Source: Serilophus lunatus | Lineage: Eukaryota; Chordata; Aves; Passeriformes; Eurylaimidae | Direction of reading: 5' to 3' | DNA length: 64,000 nucleotides | Assembly (NCBI GenBank): GCA_013399895.1 | Contig: VXBA01003437.1 | Location: 2,830,064 to 2,894,063 of the forward strand | Shown: positions 1 through 11,169 of the stretch, in pieces | Layout of the letters: each line of letters starts with the position of its first letter | How positions within the stretch are numbered: position 1 is the stretch's first letter | The notes under the pieces: generated by a model | The model's database searches: none | What the model was told of the DNA's origin: nothing | The model's input: only the letters and a program-made list of their open reading frames with translations | Made by a program: the position numbers and the translations under genes

Positions 1-1125
1 GCAGTTCCACAAACTCACCCCCTGTGTCACCATACAAACCACAAATAATAAGTCAACCAGATCAGCATGCCAGAAGAGCTCTAGCATCCATGCTGTCTCT
101 GTAGCACAGTGACTTGCATCTGATGCCTTTTTTTCCTTAGGCTGTCTGCACATTTGGCTTCCCTTTTCCACTAGCTGGGACAGGTTACCAGCCAGCTGCA
201 TGCTTCAGAAGATCTGTACAGACACACAGGTAGAAAAAAAAATACAAACAAGAGCCAGCCTTTAGCTAGGAATCATTGATTTTGACACATATTTATTCCT
301 CCATAGTGCTCAATCCCATCCATTCTCTTCCCATCTGCTTCCTCTTCTCTGTTCTCAACCCATGACATTTGCAAGGTCGACACCTTGCTGAGTAACAAGA
401 TGGAGCACAGACTCATACAGAGGAAATTTTGTGTTCAGGATGGTGTCTGGTACATGCACAAACAAAAATCAGAACAGATTGAATCACTCAAGGATGGCAC
501 AGAAATATTTCAGAAACAAAACCTAGATGAGATTCTGTGTGTGGTTTAATTAGTCATCTAGGCCAGTCACTCATAGGAAAACATGGCTTCTTAGAGTAGG
601 ACTCAAAGTACATTTAGAAAGCTGGATGAGTTGGAAATAGGCTGTCTTGGAATATCTTGAGAGCACACTTCTGTCCATATCCTAGCCTAACTGAGATGTT
701 TGCCCATTCACATCTCATAGCATTCACAATTTTTTTCCAGGTCAGTCCAGAAGAACGTAGAGCTACTTCTCTTTCTTTTAATCAGATAGGGTATAGTTTT
801 ACAATCAAATGATATTGTCATTTGCATAGTTAAACCATGGTTAAACATGGGACTTCTCTAGGTGATTGTGACTGGAGAGGCCCCTCTGGATTTTGCTTAT
901 TAAGTCCTTTGTATACAGCCCTGCTAGTGCATGATCAGGTCCTCTCATAAAGGAAAATAGAATGAATTCCCCTGCTTTGGTCAAGGAAGCATTCTCTGGG
1001 AGCTGTAGAGACCTGTTCAGTGCCTACAGGAGATATGAATCTGAGAGTGAGGAAAGGTATTTTTACAACAGCATCAAATTTGACCTCTTTCCGTGATCAA
1101 GCTTTTGTCTCCTGACTAAATGTAT
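1..1125. other. Non-coding stretch, nothing recognised
   Basis: AT-rich unique-looking sequence before the first CR1 copy. No open frame of note, no repeat family that I recognise and no clear regulatory site. Confidence 0.6.
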
Positions 1126-1697
1126 GTCCAGGAGGACTAGGGCAGTGAGTGTCCCTCTGTATTCAGCACTGGTGAGGACAGACCTCAAGTACTGTGTTCT
1201 GTTTTGGGCCACGCACTACAAAAAAGGCATTGAGAAGCTGGAGCATGCCCAGAGCAGGGTAACAAAGCTGGTGAAAAGGCTGGAGCACAAGTCTTATAAG
1301 GAGTAGCTGAGGGAACTGGGGTTGTTTAGCCTGGAGAAAAGGAGGCTTGAGGGCATCCTTATCACCTCTACGACCGTTTGAAAGGAGGTTGTAGTAAGGT
1401 GAGAGTTGATCTCTTCTCCCACGTAATAAGTGATAGCACTAGAGAAAGTGGCCCCAAGTTGTGCATGGGAAGGTTTAGATTGGATAATAGAAAAAATTTT
1501 TTGCCTTAAAGGATTATCAAGCATTGGAACAGGCTGTCCAGGAAAAGCAGTTGAATAAATATCATGATCCCTGGAGATAGCGAGAAGATGTGTAAATGTA
1601 GTACTTAGAGACATGGTTTAGTGGTGAACTCAGCAATGTTAATGGTTGGACTGGATGACCTTAAAGGTCTTTTCCAATCTAAATGATTCTATTATTT
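1126..1697 (+). mobile_element. CR1 LINE, 5'-truncated 3' end
   Basis: A plus-strand CR1 (chicken repeat 1) LINE fragment. The first 180 bases still read as the end of the ORF2 reverse transcriptase/C-terminal region, with the CR1 motifs SRRTRAV, PLYSALVRTDLKYC and KGIEKLEHAQ, until a stop at the SYKE motif where CR1 normally continues into LRELGLFSLEKR. Downstream, the DNA continues as decayed LFSLEKR, then the 3' UTR with the typical GGATGACCTTAAAGGTC block and a GATTCTATTA tail. Truncation at the 5' end is the usual result of incomplete target-primed reverse transcription. Stops and small indels show it is inactive. The wording (EKLEH) matches the CR1 copy at 23.2 kb rather than those at 4.4, 14.1 and 48.6 kb. 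Confidence 0.93.
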
Positions 1698-4447
1698 TTA
1701 AATTCTGTTCCACCTACAGACACACAAAATCCTAACTAGTGGTCTGTGGTGAGTCTTTCAGTTGTTACGATATCAAAGAAAATAGCTTCTGGACATTCAG
1801 TCAGATCTGGGGAAATTGTGGCAAAAAGAATGTCCATGCACTCAGGCCTCAGCATTTGAGAAGCAGAGGAGCCGTCCTGCACTATGAAGGCATTCAAGCA
1901 GGCCAAATTTTGTCAAGATGGATGCTAACAACAGACTTTTTGGTATCCAGACTGAGATAGAGCCTGAGGGAGCAGCACAGAAGGCTACCCTAATGCAGTC
2001 TTCAGTAACAGTGTTCTGATATAGCAGAACACACACAGCAATTGAGATAATACAGCTGATAATGGGATAAAATAGCACCTGCTGATTGTTTCACAAACAA
2101 GACTGATCTGAGAGAAATAGAAATTCAGGCAATATTACAGTCACAACATGAGTGGAGGTGAAATCACTGGAAATAATGTAGGAAGGCATCATGGAAAAAT
2201 ATTAAACAGGGACATGAAGAGTTTATGTAGCGGCAGAGCTTACATAAAATTCTGTTCCCTGTCTAATAGATGATACGGAAGAAAAAACAGAACATTAAGA
2301 ATGGAGGAGAGGCTATGGAAGCATGAAAAGAAAAAAATAATTGCTATCATGGGAGAATGTGTAGGTGGAAATATGATCAATGTTGTACACAGGAGCAGAG
2401 AAATGTTTAAATAAAACACGTCCAGCTGCTTTATTCTGCTACTGTTCTTAAGTGAAATGAAAGCATTGACAGAGAAGTCCTGTTCTGTGTATTTTATCAT
2501 TTCGAAGGGAGTGGGATATCTGAAGCTTTGGGAAAGCACATCAGAAAGAGATGCAGAAAAGATTCAAGGAAACAGCATGGGACTGAAGAAGATTTTAAAT
2601 ATTTTTCAGAGCAATAGGAGACTGAGAATATGGAGTGTGCAGTTATCTTCGAAGATGGATATCTATTTAGTATGCTGTTATTCAGCTGCATTTTTCAAGC
2701 TTGATTAATGCTTAATGTGATTGTCTTTAAAATCTGTCAGCATTTGGATAGATCACATAAGTGGCTGTGACAGAAGTGCAAATATTTGTATTGCAGTCTT
2801 GTTCCCTGATGTAGTGATGATTAATAAGTTTTGCTTATGCACCTCCAGAGATTGTTTTGTAAATTATCTAGCTTGGATATATTAAATTTATATTAAATCA
2901 AAATGCTCAAATATATTTTCCTGTGGGTTTACTATTTTAAATAAATAGGCAGAAACATTGTTTACAGGACCTAGCTGGCACATTTTAAAAATCATGCCAA
3001 AGTCAAATAGATTAAAATCATGAGGAAGAAATCCAGTCACGGGAGATGTCCCCTGATATGGGCAGGAAATGAGAGTAAAACAAAACCTTAAAAATAGTAA
3101 TTTTCAGAAGAAAAAGAAGAGGTGAAAGATTTTTCAGTCAAGATAACAATAAATTCCAGATACTGTAAAATGTAACATTCACACAAATCGAGCTGTAAAA
3201 ATAAGTTGATTATTTGGAGGTAGAGCAGAAAGGAAGAGTTGTTAACTAAAGGAGCAATGATGCATTAGAGAATTCTTTTGCTATCAGCTCTTTATCTGAA
3301 GGAAATGAAACAATGGGATCTTCCAAAGTGGGCATGCTGTTAAAGTGCACAGAGGAAAAAAGAAAAACTTTTGCTTTGCCTTGTGTTCAGGCAGACTCCC
3401 GTTACCATACTGTGTAATGGATCTAGGTTACACCAATACAGTCACCAACTATACTATGCTGAAACAGAAGCCAGGAGTTTCTCCAAAATCATAACTAAAA
3501 TTGAAAATCATAACTAAAATTGAGTTAAAGTGACAGAGGAGAATAGCTGGGGAAGATGTCTAATGAAAGATGGAAATATCCATTGATATTGTTGATATTT
3601 ATCAGATCCTAAATTCTAATAATTGCTAGAGTATTAAGGCAGCTGAAGGGGCAGAGAAAGGACAAATTCCCATTGCCTTTTAGCAGTACAACAATGTTTT
3701 TCTAGCATTCAGTCTCCAGAGATAGATAATTGCACCTTCATGACCAGAAATCACATATAATCCAATGGAGGTCTAAAACTACTCAGGCAAAGGAGACAGG
3801 GCAGGTAATGCTGCTATCCTTAACTTGAGTTTCAGTCCAACTGTTACACTTGCAACTCTGACAGCTAGCAGCTTTGTTTTCCTCTCCTAGACAGGGTTTC
3901 ACCATCTTCTTTTGTCTTCAGTTTGATCCTTCAAAAGACCAATTTCCTGTAAGGATTCTTATCTCTGAATTTATATCCTTCCCCTTACTTTCATTTTCCT
4001 AGCCATTTTTTTCCTATGCAATTCAGATTCAGCAAAAGGTACAAGCACATGAAAATGTTTGTTAGAACGAAAATGACAAAATTAAATTACACACTAGGCA
4101 ATGAGAAGGAAGGTCAAAATAAAACATATCCTAAGTCTGAAAATAAAGTCCTTATTAAAACAGAGATTATTAAATTCTTCCTAAATTCCTTTCTATCTCT
4201 GCTCTGCAGTATAAACAGCCTGGAAACTTCTCAGTTGCCACATCTGGCTTGGCATCAACTGTAGACAGACTAACAGCTTTACATAAATATTTTTAACACA
4301 ATTGCCATCTGCATCTGATTTCTTTCCGTAAGTATGGAGAATTTTTCCAGGTAAGACCTTCAGTTATGATATCCTCAAAAAAAACTTATGAGTTATTCCA
4401 CAACTCCTGAAAGGACTTTATCAAACAACTAGCATAATCATTTTGAT
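1698..4447. other. Non-coding stretch, mostly unique
   Basis: AT-rich sequence with no recognisable gene or repeat family. It holds a perfect 19-bp tandem duplication near 3485. Short open frames on both strands have no family-like content. Confidence 0.55.
3485..3522. repeat. Perfect 19-bp tandem duplication
   Basis: A 19-base unit (AAAATCATAACTAAAATTG) occurs twice back to back with no mismatch, suggesting a recent slippage or duplication event. Confidence 0.9.
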
Positions 4448-5076
4448 GGATATACCCTGGTAGCCAAGAGGGCAAACCATGTCCTGGAGGGCATCAGGCA
4501 AAACATCACCAGCTGGTCGAGGGAGGGGTTGTCCCACTCTGCTCTGCACTGGTCCGGCCTCACCTTGAATATTGTGGCAGTTTTGGGCATCAAAATATAA
4601 GAAAGATATTAAGCTGTTAGAGAATATCCAAAGGAGGGCAATGAAGATGGTGAAGAGCCTTGAGGGGAAGCTGTATAAGGAGCAGTTGAGATCACTTGGT
4701 ATGTTCAGCCTGGAGAAGTGGAGACTGAGGAGAGACTTCATCGCAGTCTACAATTTCCTTGTAAACGGGAAGAGGAGGGGTAGATACTGATCTTTGGTCT
4801 GTGGTGACCAGTGACAGAACCCAAGAGAATGGCCTGAAGTTGTGTCAGAAGAGAATTAGGTTAGATATTAGAAAGAGGTTCTTCATCCAAAGGGTGGTTG
4901 GGTGCTGGAACAAGCCCCCAGGGAAATGGCCACAGCACCAAACCTGACAGAGTTCGAGAAGCATTTGAATGATACTCTCAGGCCCATAATAAGACTCTTG
5001 GGGATGCTCGTGTGCAGGGCTAAGAGTTGGACTTGATGATCCTTGTGTGTCCCTTTCAACTATTCTGTGATTCTAC
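4448..5076 (+). mobile_element. CR1 LINE, 5'-truncated 3' end
   Basis: Plus-strand CR1 fragment. The coding part is decayed but clear: the block from 4572 to 4790 reads FWASKYKKDIKLLENIQRR and then LEGKLYKEQLRSLGMFSLEK, the conserved C-terminal part of CR1 ORF2 after the RT domain. It then passes into RKRFFIQRVVG-like coding remnants and a 3' UTR containing GGACTTGATGATCCTTG and a final CTATTCTGTGATTCTAC tail. The sequence before 4448 is not CR1, so the copy is 5'-truncated. The KDIKLLE and LYKEQLRSL wording is shared with the copy at 48.6 kb and the 3' UTR with the copy at 14.1 kb, pointing to one subfamily. Confidence 0.94.
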
Positions 5077-5647
5077 ATCAATTCAGGCTTTTTTAGACCC
5101 TGCAAAGAAGTTCTGCTGTTTCTTCAAACTGAGAACCATGAATGTTTGCAGACAAATATAGCTTTGGAATGTAGTTGCGTTCTTTTATACGTACTGATTG
5201 CAAAGAGTGAGATGCCTGAAAGTGTATCTCTGAAGTTCTGAATTCATAAATTGCCAACAGCCTGTCACTAGTGATTATTTCTCCCCAGACAACAGAATGA
5301 CAGCAAACTTATTATCTACACTTTTATGATCTGAACACTAATGGATTCATTAGGGAGTATAATATCTGTAGAAGCCAGGTAGCCCCATTCTGTTCTTCTG
5401 AGTCTTCAGGCAGCAGATTATGGGCTGTGAATGATCAAATATTTGTCTTGTTTTGGTGACTGAATCTTTACAATTCCAGTGTTCAGCTTCTGAGTCTGCT
5501 ACTGTTCATATAGGTTTCAGCACACATTCTATCCAGTGTCAAAGTAAAGCACTCAGAACTCTCTGAGGGGCTCCCTCTTCACAAAAGGAAGATAACATGT
5601 TCTTAATTGCAAAATTAAAATAGTCCATTAGGCATTGCATTTGTTTG

Positions 5648-5722
5648 AGTTTTTTTCCGTTGCAGTGGTTTTTGTTGTGGTTTTTTTGGTTGTTGGTTTT
5701 TTTTATTTTGTTTCTTATTTTT
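5648..5722. repeat. T-rich (TTTTGG-like) low-complexity tract
   Basis: About 75 bases of almost only T and G on the plus strand, that is, an A/C-rich tract on the minus strand. Simple low-complexity DNA. Confidence 0.8.
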
Positions 5723-6158
5723 AATGAAACTATTTGAAAAATCAACTTTCTAAGTCAAAATACAGAAATTAACAAGTTTTCAGACATTAAGTCAGTTAAG
5801 CATGGCCTGTGGATTCAGGATCTTAGAATTAGATGCCTAAATCCTATTTGAATTCTTTTTTGGGTTCAACACTTTCATATGTTGTGTTTAATTTAAGAAG
5901 CAATTTAAGAATCTTCTCTGCTGATCTTATTTTTCAACTCTTCTTGGATTTCAGCCCAAGCCATCCCAATATTCAAGTCAGAAAGTACTTTAATCTGTAG
6001 ATAGCTTGTCAGATATGCGCAAGGATCAGAGAGTGTGTCTTTGTTGTGTTTATTTTTAACTTTAGCTGTTATCTACCTGCTCCGGAATAAAGGAGCATGC
6101 AAAATACCCTTGAAATTCTGATATACATTCAATGCCTTTCCAAATATTTTCTCTGCTG

Positions 6159-6182
6159 ACAAGCAAGTTTACAAGCAAGTTT
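6159..6182. repeat. Perfect 12-bp tandem duplication
   Basis: ACAAGCAAGTTT occurs twice in direct succession without mismatch. Confidence 0.88.
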
Positions 6183-6792
6183 TCTGGGAGAAAAAAAAGA
6201 TTCTTAAGAAATCTCAAAGAGCTAAAGGATGCACTCAGGAAATAAGGACAGAAACAGTAATTGAAATGGTACCTCATCCTCAGATGCGTGTCAGTCAAGC
6301 ATGTTTTGCCTGCTCGTACAGAGATAGTAAGCAGTGAAGTGATGGTATTAAACCATAAAACTTACCTTTTTTCATAGTGCCTTAGGTGTCTCAGCCTTTA
6401 AAATTGTAAGGGTCATTTATTTGCAGTCCAGTAACTTGCCTCTCACAGATTTGAAGCCTTTCACTTTAGCTGCTGTGCTGGTGTTTTTCCAGAGCCTCTG
6501 TGGCAATGTTTCCCCCATTGTTCTCATCCTGCTATTACATTGCTATTGTTCCCATGGCCTTGCATCTGCAAACCCTGACAAGGCTCTCATGGTGAGTTTT
6601 CATTTGAACTCATACTGATATGAAGACTTCACTCCTCCTCAACCCACTTCCTTCTTACTTCATGGTTTTAATTTTTGGTTTATATTAGGTGACCAAATAA
6701 TACACAAGCTTTAACAACCAGGCAGCACTTATGCCTGATCAAAGCATACTCCAAACAGTACTAACAGTCTAAGTAGGAAGAAGCACTAAGTA

Positions 6793-7405
6793 GGGCTGCA
6801 TCAAAAGAAGTGTGGCAAGCAGGTCAAGGGAGATGATTCTCTCCTTCTAACCTCCTTTTGTGAGATCCCACCTGAGATACTGCATCCAGCTCTAGAGTCT
6901 TCAGCACAGGGAGGTTGGACCTGTTGGAGTGAGTTCAGAGAAGGGCCACAAAAAGAATCTGGAGGCTAGTGTACCTTCTGTGACGACAGGCTGAGAGAGC
7001 TGAGGTTGTTCACCCTGGAGAATAGAAGCCTGCCAGAGGTTCAAGAAGGCTCCAGGGAGACCTTATTTTAGCTTTTCAATACTTAAAGGGACTTTTAAGA
7101 AAAATGGAGACAGCCTCTTAGTAGGGCCTGTTGCAACAGGACTAGGGGTAAAGGTTTTAAACAAAAAGAACACAGGTGTAGAGAAGATGTAAGGAAGAAA
7201 TTTTTTACAGTGAGGGTGGTGAAACACTGGAACAGATTAACCAGAGAGGCGGGGATTCCGCATGGCCAGAAACATTCAAGGTCAGGTTGGACAGGGCTCT
7301 GAGCAACTTCGTCTATTTGAAGATGTTGTTGCACATTACAGGGGAGTTGGACTAGATGACATTTATACGTTCATTTCAACCCAAACTATTCCATGACTCT
7401 TTGAA
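6793..7405 (+). mobile_element. CR1 LINE, 5'-truncated 3' end
   Basis: Plus-strand CR1 fragment of a different subfamily from those at 1.1 and 4.4 kb. It starts with the typical GGGCTGCATCAAAAGAAG segment, then the 'gtgagatcccacctgag' block, GACAGGCTGAGAGAGCTGAG, a 'ccctggagaa' block (FSLEK), 'gggagaccttattttagc', and a late segment with GAGGGTGGTGAAACACTGG. The 3' UTR has GTTGGACTAGATGACAT and ends in CCATGACTCTTTGAA, a diverged tail. Multiple stops and indels leave no usable frame. Confidence 0.93.
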
Positions 7406-7555
7406 GTTATATCATGCAGAGCCAGCTCAAGACTTCTTATGAGTTGGGGAGTGGAGCTGAGGCCCTGCTGTCAGACACAGGACTAACATGATGTGGGGGT
7501 TTAATCCACCTTTTAGCGTTCAGGGGGGCAGGTTCAATGAAAGTGATGGAAAACT

Positions 7556-8119
7556 NNNNNNNNNNNNNNNNNNNNNNNNNNNNNNNNNNNNNNNNNNNNN
7601 NNNNNNNNNNNNNNNNNNNNNNNNNNNNNNNNNNNNNNNNNNNNNNNNNNNNNNNNNNNNNNNNNNNNNNNNNNNNNNNNNNNNNNNNNNNNNNNNNNNN
7701 NNNNNNNNNNNNNNNNNNNNNNNNNNNNNNNNNNNNNNNNNNNNNNNNNNNNNNNNNNNNNNNNNNNNNNNNNNNNNNNNNNNNNNNNNNNNNNNNNNNN
7801 NNNNNNNNNNNNNNNNNNNNNNNNNNNNNNNNNNNNNNNNNNNNNNNNNNNNNNNNNNNNNNNNNNNNNNNNNNNNNNNNNNNNNNNNNNNNNNNNNNNN
7901 NNNNNNNNNNNNNNNNNNNNNNNNNNNNNNNNNNNNNNNNNNNNNNNNNNNNNNNNNNNNNNNNNNNNNNNNNNNNNNNNNNNNNNNNNNNNNNNNNNNN
8001 NNNNNNNNNNNNNNNNNNNNNNNNNNNNNNNNNNNNNNNNNNNNNNNNNNNNNNNNNNNNNNNNNNNNNNNNNNNNNNNNNNNNNNNNNNNNNNNNNNNN
8101 NNNNNNNNNNNNNNNNNNN
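7556..8119. other. Assembly gap (564 N)
   Basis: A run of 564 undetermined bases. It sits against GC-rich sequence, a typical cause of sequencing drop-out. Frames drawn through it are meaningless. Confidence 1.
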
Positions 8120-8540
8120 GGCTTCCCCGTGGCTGTGCCCCCAGGCCGCTGCTCGGCCCGGGAAACCACTATGCCCATGCGGGAAGGGATGGTCCCGGCC
8201 GCACACGTCGCAGGGAAGAGCCCCCGTGCTCCCGGGAGCAGCGGAGGCGGGGGGGCCGGACACTAGAAACTGATGCCCCGCTCTGGCCCCCCGCTGCCGG
8301 GAGCCTGGAGGGTGCGGAGCCATCACCCGGCCCACACCCCTGACCTCGGGGGTACCGGGACTGGCGCAGGCCCCGCTCCGTCCCAGCCCCCATGGGTACA
8401 GGGAGAGCAGGCCCCCGTGCTCCCAGGGAGCCCGGGGTGATGAGCCGCTGCCCAGCCCCGGCCCTGGTCCCGCTTCCCAAACCCTGGGAGAGCAGCTGAA
8501 GCAAGGGCTCCCTCCCCCCGCAACAGCTTTGAGGAAAATT
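8120..8540. other. GC-rich, CpG-containing segment
   Basis: About 420 bases of strongly G+C-rich sequence with many CpG dinucleotides in otherwise AT-rich DNA. A 14-base string GCCCCCGTGCTCCC occurs twice (8220-8233 and 8411-8424). It ends shortly before a consensus-like splice donor CAG/GTAAGT (cut after 8554). It may be the U3 part of the LTR-like element, or a CpG-island remnant. No recognisable protein is encoded in any frame. Confidence 0.6.
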
Positions 8541-8836
8541 GAATTTTGACTCAGGTAAGTGGATTGCTCTCTTACACCCCTTCAAAAGCCTTGTTTTTCA
8601 AATGGCTACACATGAGAAGAGTCCCTGTAAGCACGGGACACGAACATCAGATAAGGAGGCAGGGGGAGCAGGGACTAGACATCACAATAGCTGACGGGGA
8701 CAACATCTCAAGGTCTCCTCAAGAGAACGTGTTTTCCTGCAGTGAGGCAACGGTGGCAGCAGCTCTGCCCCTTGGGGAAGGAAGTCTCTGGGTCCCGGGC
8801 CAGGGTGGAGAATGGGGAGGGCCTGGAGCAGTGGGG

Positions 8837-8956
8837 CCAATCCGAGCTGTGTGACACCTGTCACTCAGAAGGGGGATATAAGCCCGGGGCAGTCATGTGA
8901 TCCGGGAGCGGGATCTTTGGAACGAATTTGTAACTCTGCTCCCTTCGCAGAATAAA
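8837..8956 (+). promoter_or_regulatory. CCAAT/TATA promoter with downstream AATAAA
   Basis: CCAAT (8837-8841) lies 40 bases before TATAAG (8877-8882), followed by AATAAA (8951-8956). A polymerase II promoter and a polyadenylation signal this close together are characteristic of LTR U3-R. Whether it is still active cannot be seen. Confidence 0.5.
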
Positions 8957-9053
8957 CACACCTTTCCCATAATGAGGCCTACGTTGTGAGTTTGGTTTCT
9001 GTAGGTACTTAGCAGCACAGGAGAATTTGAAGTTTGTCACCCTGAAATGATCA

Positions 9054-11169
9054 CATGAAAATTATAAAAGAAAGAGGCAAAAACTGGTCCTTGGCAAGAA
9101 TGGACTCACTGCTTTTACTGCCAAGAGTAAATAGGATGTTTAGGGTGAACAATTTTTATTGTTGTTTTTTTTTTTGCTTTTGACAAAGATGTTCCCCTTT
9201 CATTCCCCAGCAGTTAATGTCTCCCTACTCATCCTGATTCCTCCTCGTAATGTAACCAACAGAAAGCTTGTCATTTCTTGACAGAGGACTCCTCAAAGTA
9301 GACAGCTGTGCCAAGGCTATTTTTCTTCCCTTTTGACATTTGGTCTTTACTTACACTGATTAGCTGGTATTCTGCACAGGTACAGTGACACTCACTAACA
9401 ATTGGTCAGTGTATGGCAACAAACACCTATTCCTGAAGCACACTCCCAGAATGTTGCTAAAAACTGATCATTTGTGATTCAGTTTCAGGCAATTACTGAC
9501 CACAATCAAACAATAAGTCATGGCTGAATCATCCTTGATTGCCACCAGAAATTAATTGCTATTTGTTATTAATTACTGACACCAATTGTTCACAAGCCAC
9601 TAGTAGTTAACAGTAATCACCAGTATATAGCACTAAAGACCATTTGCTTTGCCACTGTCTTTAATTGCAGAAACATTTATATAGACAAGTTCAAAAAGTT
9701 AAACACATCACCTATTACTTACTGTCAACACATACAGACAGAATACCTCTATGGCTAAAGGATATTCCAAGGCACTCTATGCTTTTCCACTCAATCCAGA
9801 ATCTCAAATGCCTAGGTTTCTTCAGAATGGCATTTGCAACATGCAGGTTTGAGGGCCACTTCCAAGTATAAATTTCACACAAGCAGAAAAAGTAACCCTC
9901 TGAGTTTCAGAGCAATATTCAGTAGTTGCTCTTTAAGCCTTTATTTGTTTATAATCCTCTAAATCATTGTTATTCAAGATACTAACTAAAGGCTTTGGTA
10001 ATAGTCAATATATATAAGACCATTCTAAACATTAAAGAGAGTGCTCTGTAAACTCTGGAGAAATTTATCAAGACAAACTACAAAGCACTGGTATAGAAAA
10101 ATGAAAGACAGTTAAAAATATTGCATGGATTGTTGAGCAACTGAAGAATTCCACCTTCTATATCACAATAAATCAGATTCTTTAAACCATTTGAAGAATA
10201 CCTGAACTGTTGGATGGATAGGTGCAAGGATTTCTCACCTATTTATTCTATTCTTGTTGTGTTTTGTTTGACATAGTCTATTGTGATGACTGACATACAT
10301 AATCTGTACGTGTATTAGAGCACCATCCCATGTTAATGGAAAAATAACTGTGTAAGATACTGTCAACAAACAAAATTTTGTCCCCATGGAGATATCATCC
10401 TGCATCTTAAGAAAACAAAAAATCATAAAATAGCCATGAAATGTAACAGGTACTCTTCCTCCTTATGCTTCTTCTCAACTCACTGGTTAATATCGTCTCA
10501 TCTCTATTCAGAATCTATCAACATATGGAGGTAGAAAGTTATCTGGAATTGTATTTAATAAGAAGGGGGAAGCGTATTCATACCAAACAGACCTCAGAGG
10601 GAATGCATCACTCGGGAGAGGGCGTCTTGTAACTCCAAATAACCCCAAATTTCTTTTCTGCAGAGATTCTCAAAAAATGTTTTTTTGTGGTAAGGGCTCA
10701 AGAACCAAAGTCACGGACACAAGTCTTGAAGTACTGCAGGATTCAAGGCTTATTAAGATCAGTAGCTCAGAATTAAATTCCTGTGCTTTTAATCTTATAC
10801 TGCATTACATCTCAGGGTTACACAATCCAGTTTACGTTTCTCAAAACAATAGAAATATTGGTAGCATCATAAAGATAATAGGAGGAAATCAGGGTTCTTG
10901 AGTCACTGGGACCATACAATTTGCAAATTCCAAAGTACAGTAGGCAAGATTTTTTGACTTCACAAACTTTTACCTAGTAAATAAGTTTGTCATATACTAG
11001 ACTGTAACAAGTACTGGAGCATAAAGCCACAGAAAAGTTAGGAAGTACTGATCTGAAATTTTCTTCTAAATAAGGTATTAGAAAGTAGAAAACATCACCT
11101 TTGTTTTTAGTTTTAAACACATCACCAGAACTTGCTTTGCAGCAGATGACATGTCACATTCTTCAGTTT
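9054..11169. other. Non-coding stretch, possible conserved element
   Basis: AT-rich sequence without a gene. Between about 9370 and 9640 it carries many short TAAT and ATTGTT words (TTAATTACTGAC, CAATTGTTCAC, TTGTTATTAATT) in a compact block, as in some vertebrate non-coding enhancers. This is only a compositional impression. The remainder shows nothing recognisable. Confidence 0.45.

Larger units (their letters stand above)
5077..6792. other. Non-coding stretch
   Basis: AT-rich sequence without a recognised gene. It includes a T-rich tract with G interruptions at about 5648-5722 and a perfect 12-bp tandem duplication (ACAAGCAAGTTT) at 6159-6182. Nothing else is identifiable. Confidence 0.55.
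7492..9053 (+). mobile_element. LTR-like element, GC-rich, interrupted by assembly gap
   Basis: The segment reads like a retroviral LTR on the plus strand. Near its 3' end it has a CCAAT box (8837), a TATA-type box (GATATAAG, 8875) and an AATAAA signal (8951) about 75 bases later, the spacing of U3-R in avian LTRs. The part from 8120 to about 8530 is very GC-rich compared with the flanks. A direct repeat CATGA lies immediately before a TG (7487-7491) and immediately after a CA (9054-9058), which would make this a TG...CA element with a 5-bp target duplication. About 564 bases are unknown, so its true length is uncertain. An alternative with a 6-bp GGAGAA repeat would be only 8813-9019. No gag/pol coding is visible. 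The LTR nature is fairly likely; the exact ends are inference. Confidence 0.45.

Noticed and set aside
7488..8343. Several 200-270-codon frames
   Set aside because: They run through the N gap; the unknown bases create the apparent length.
8807..9025. 207-base LTR (8813-9019) bounded by GGAGAA
   Set aside because: The U3 would be very short and the GC-rich neighbour unexplained; the CATGA-bounded version fits better, though neither is proven.
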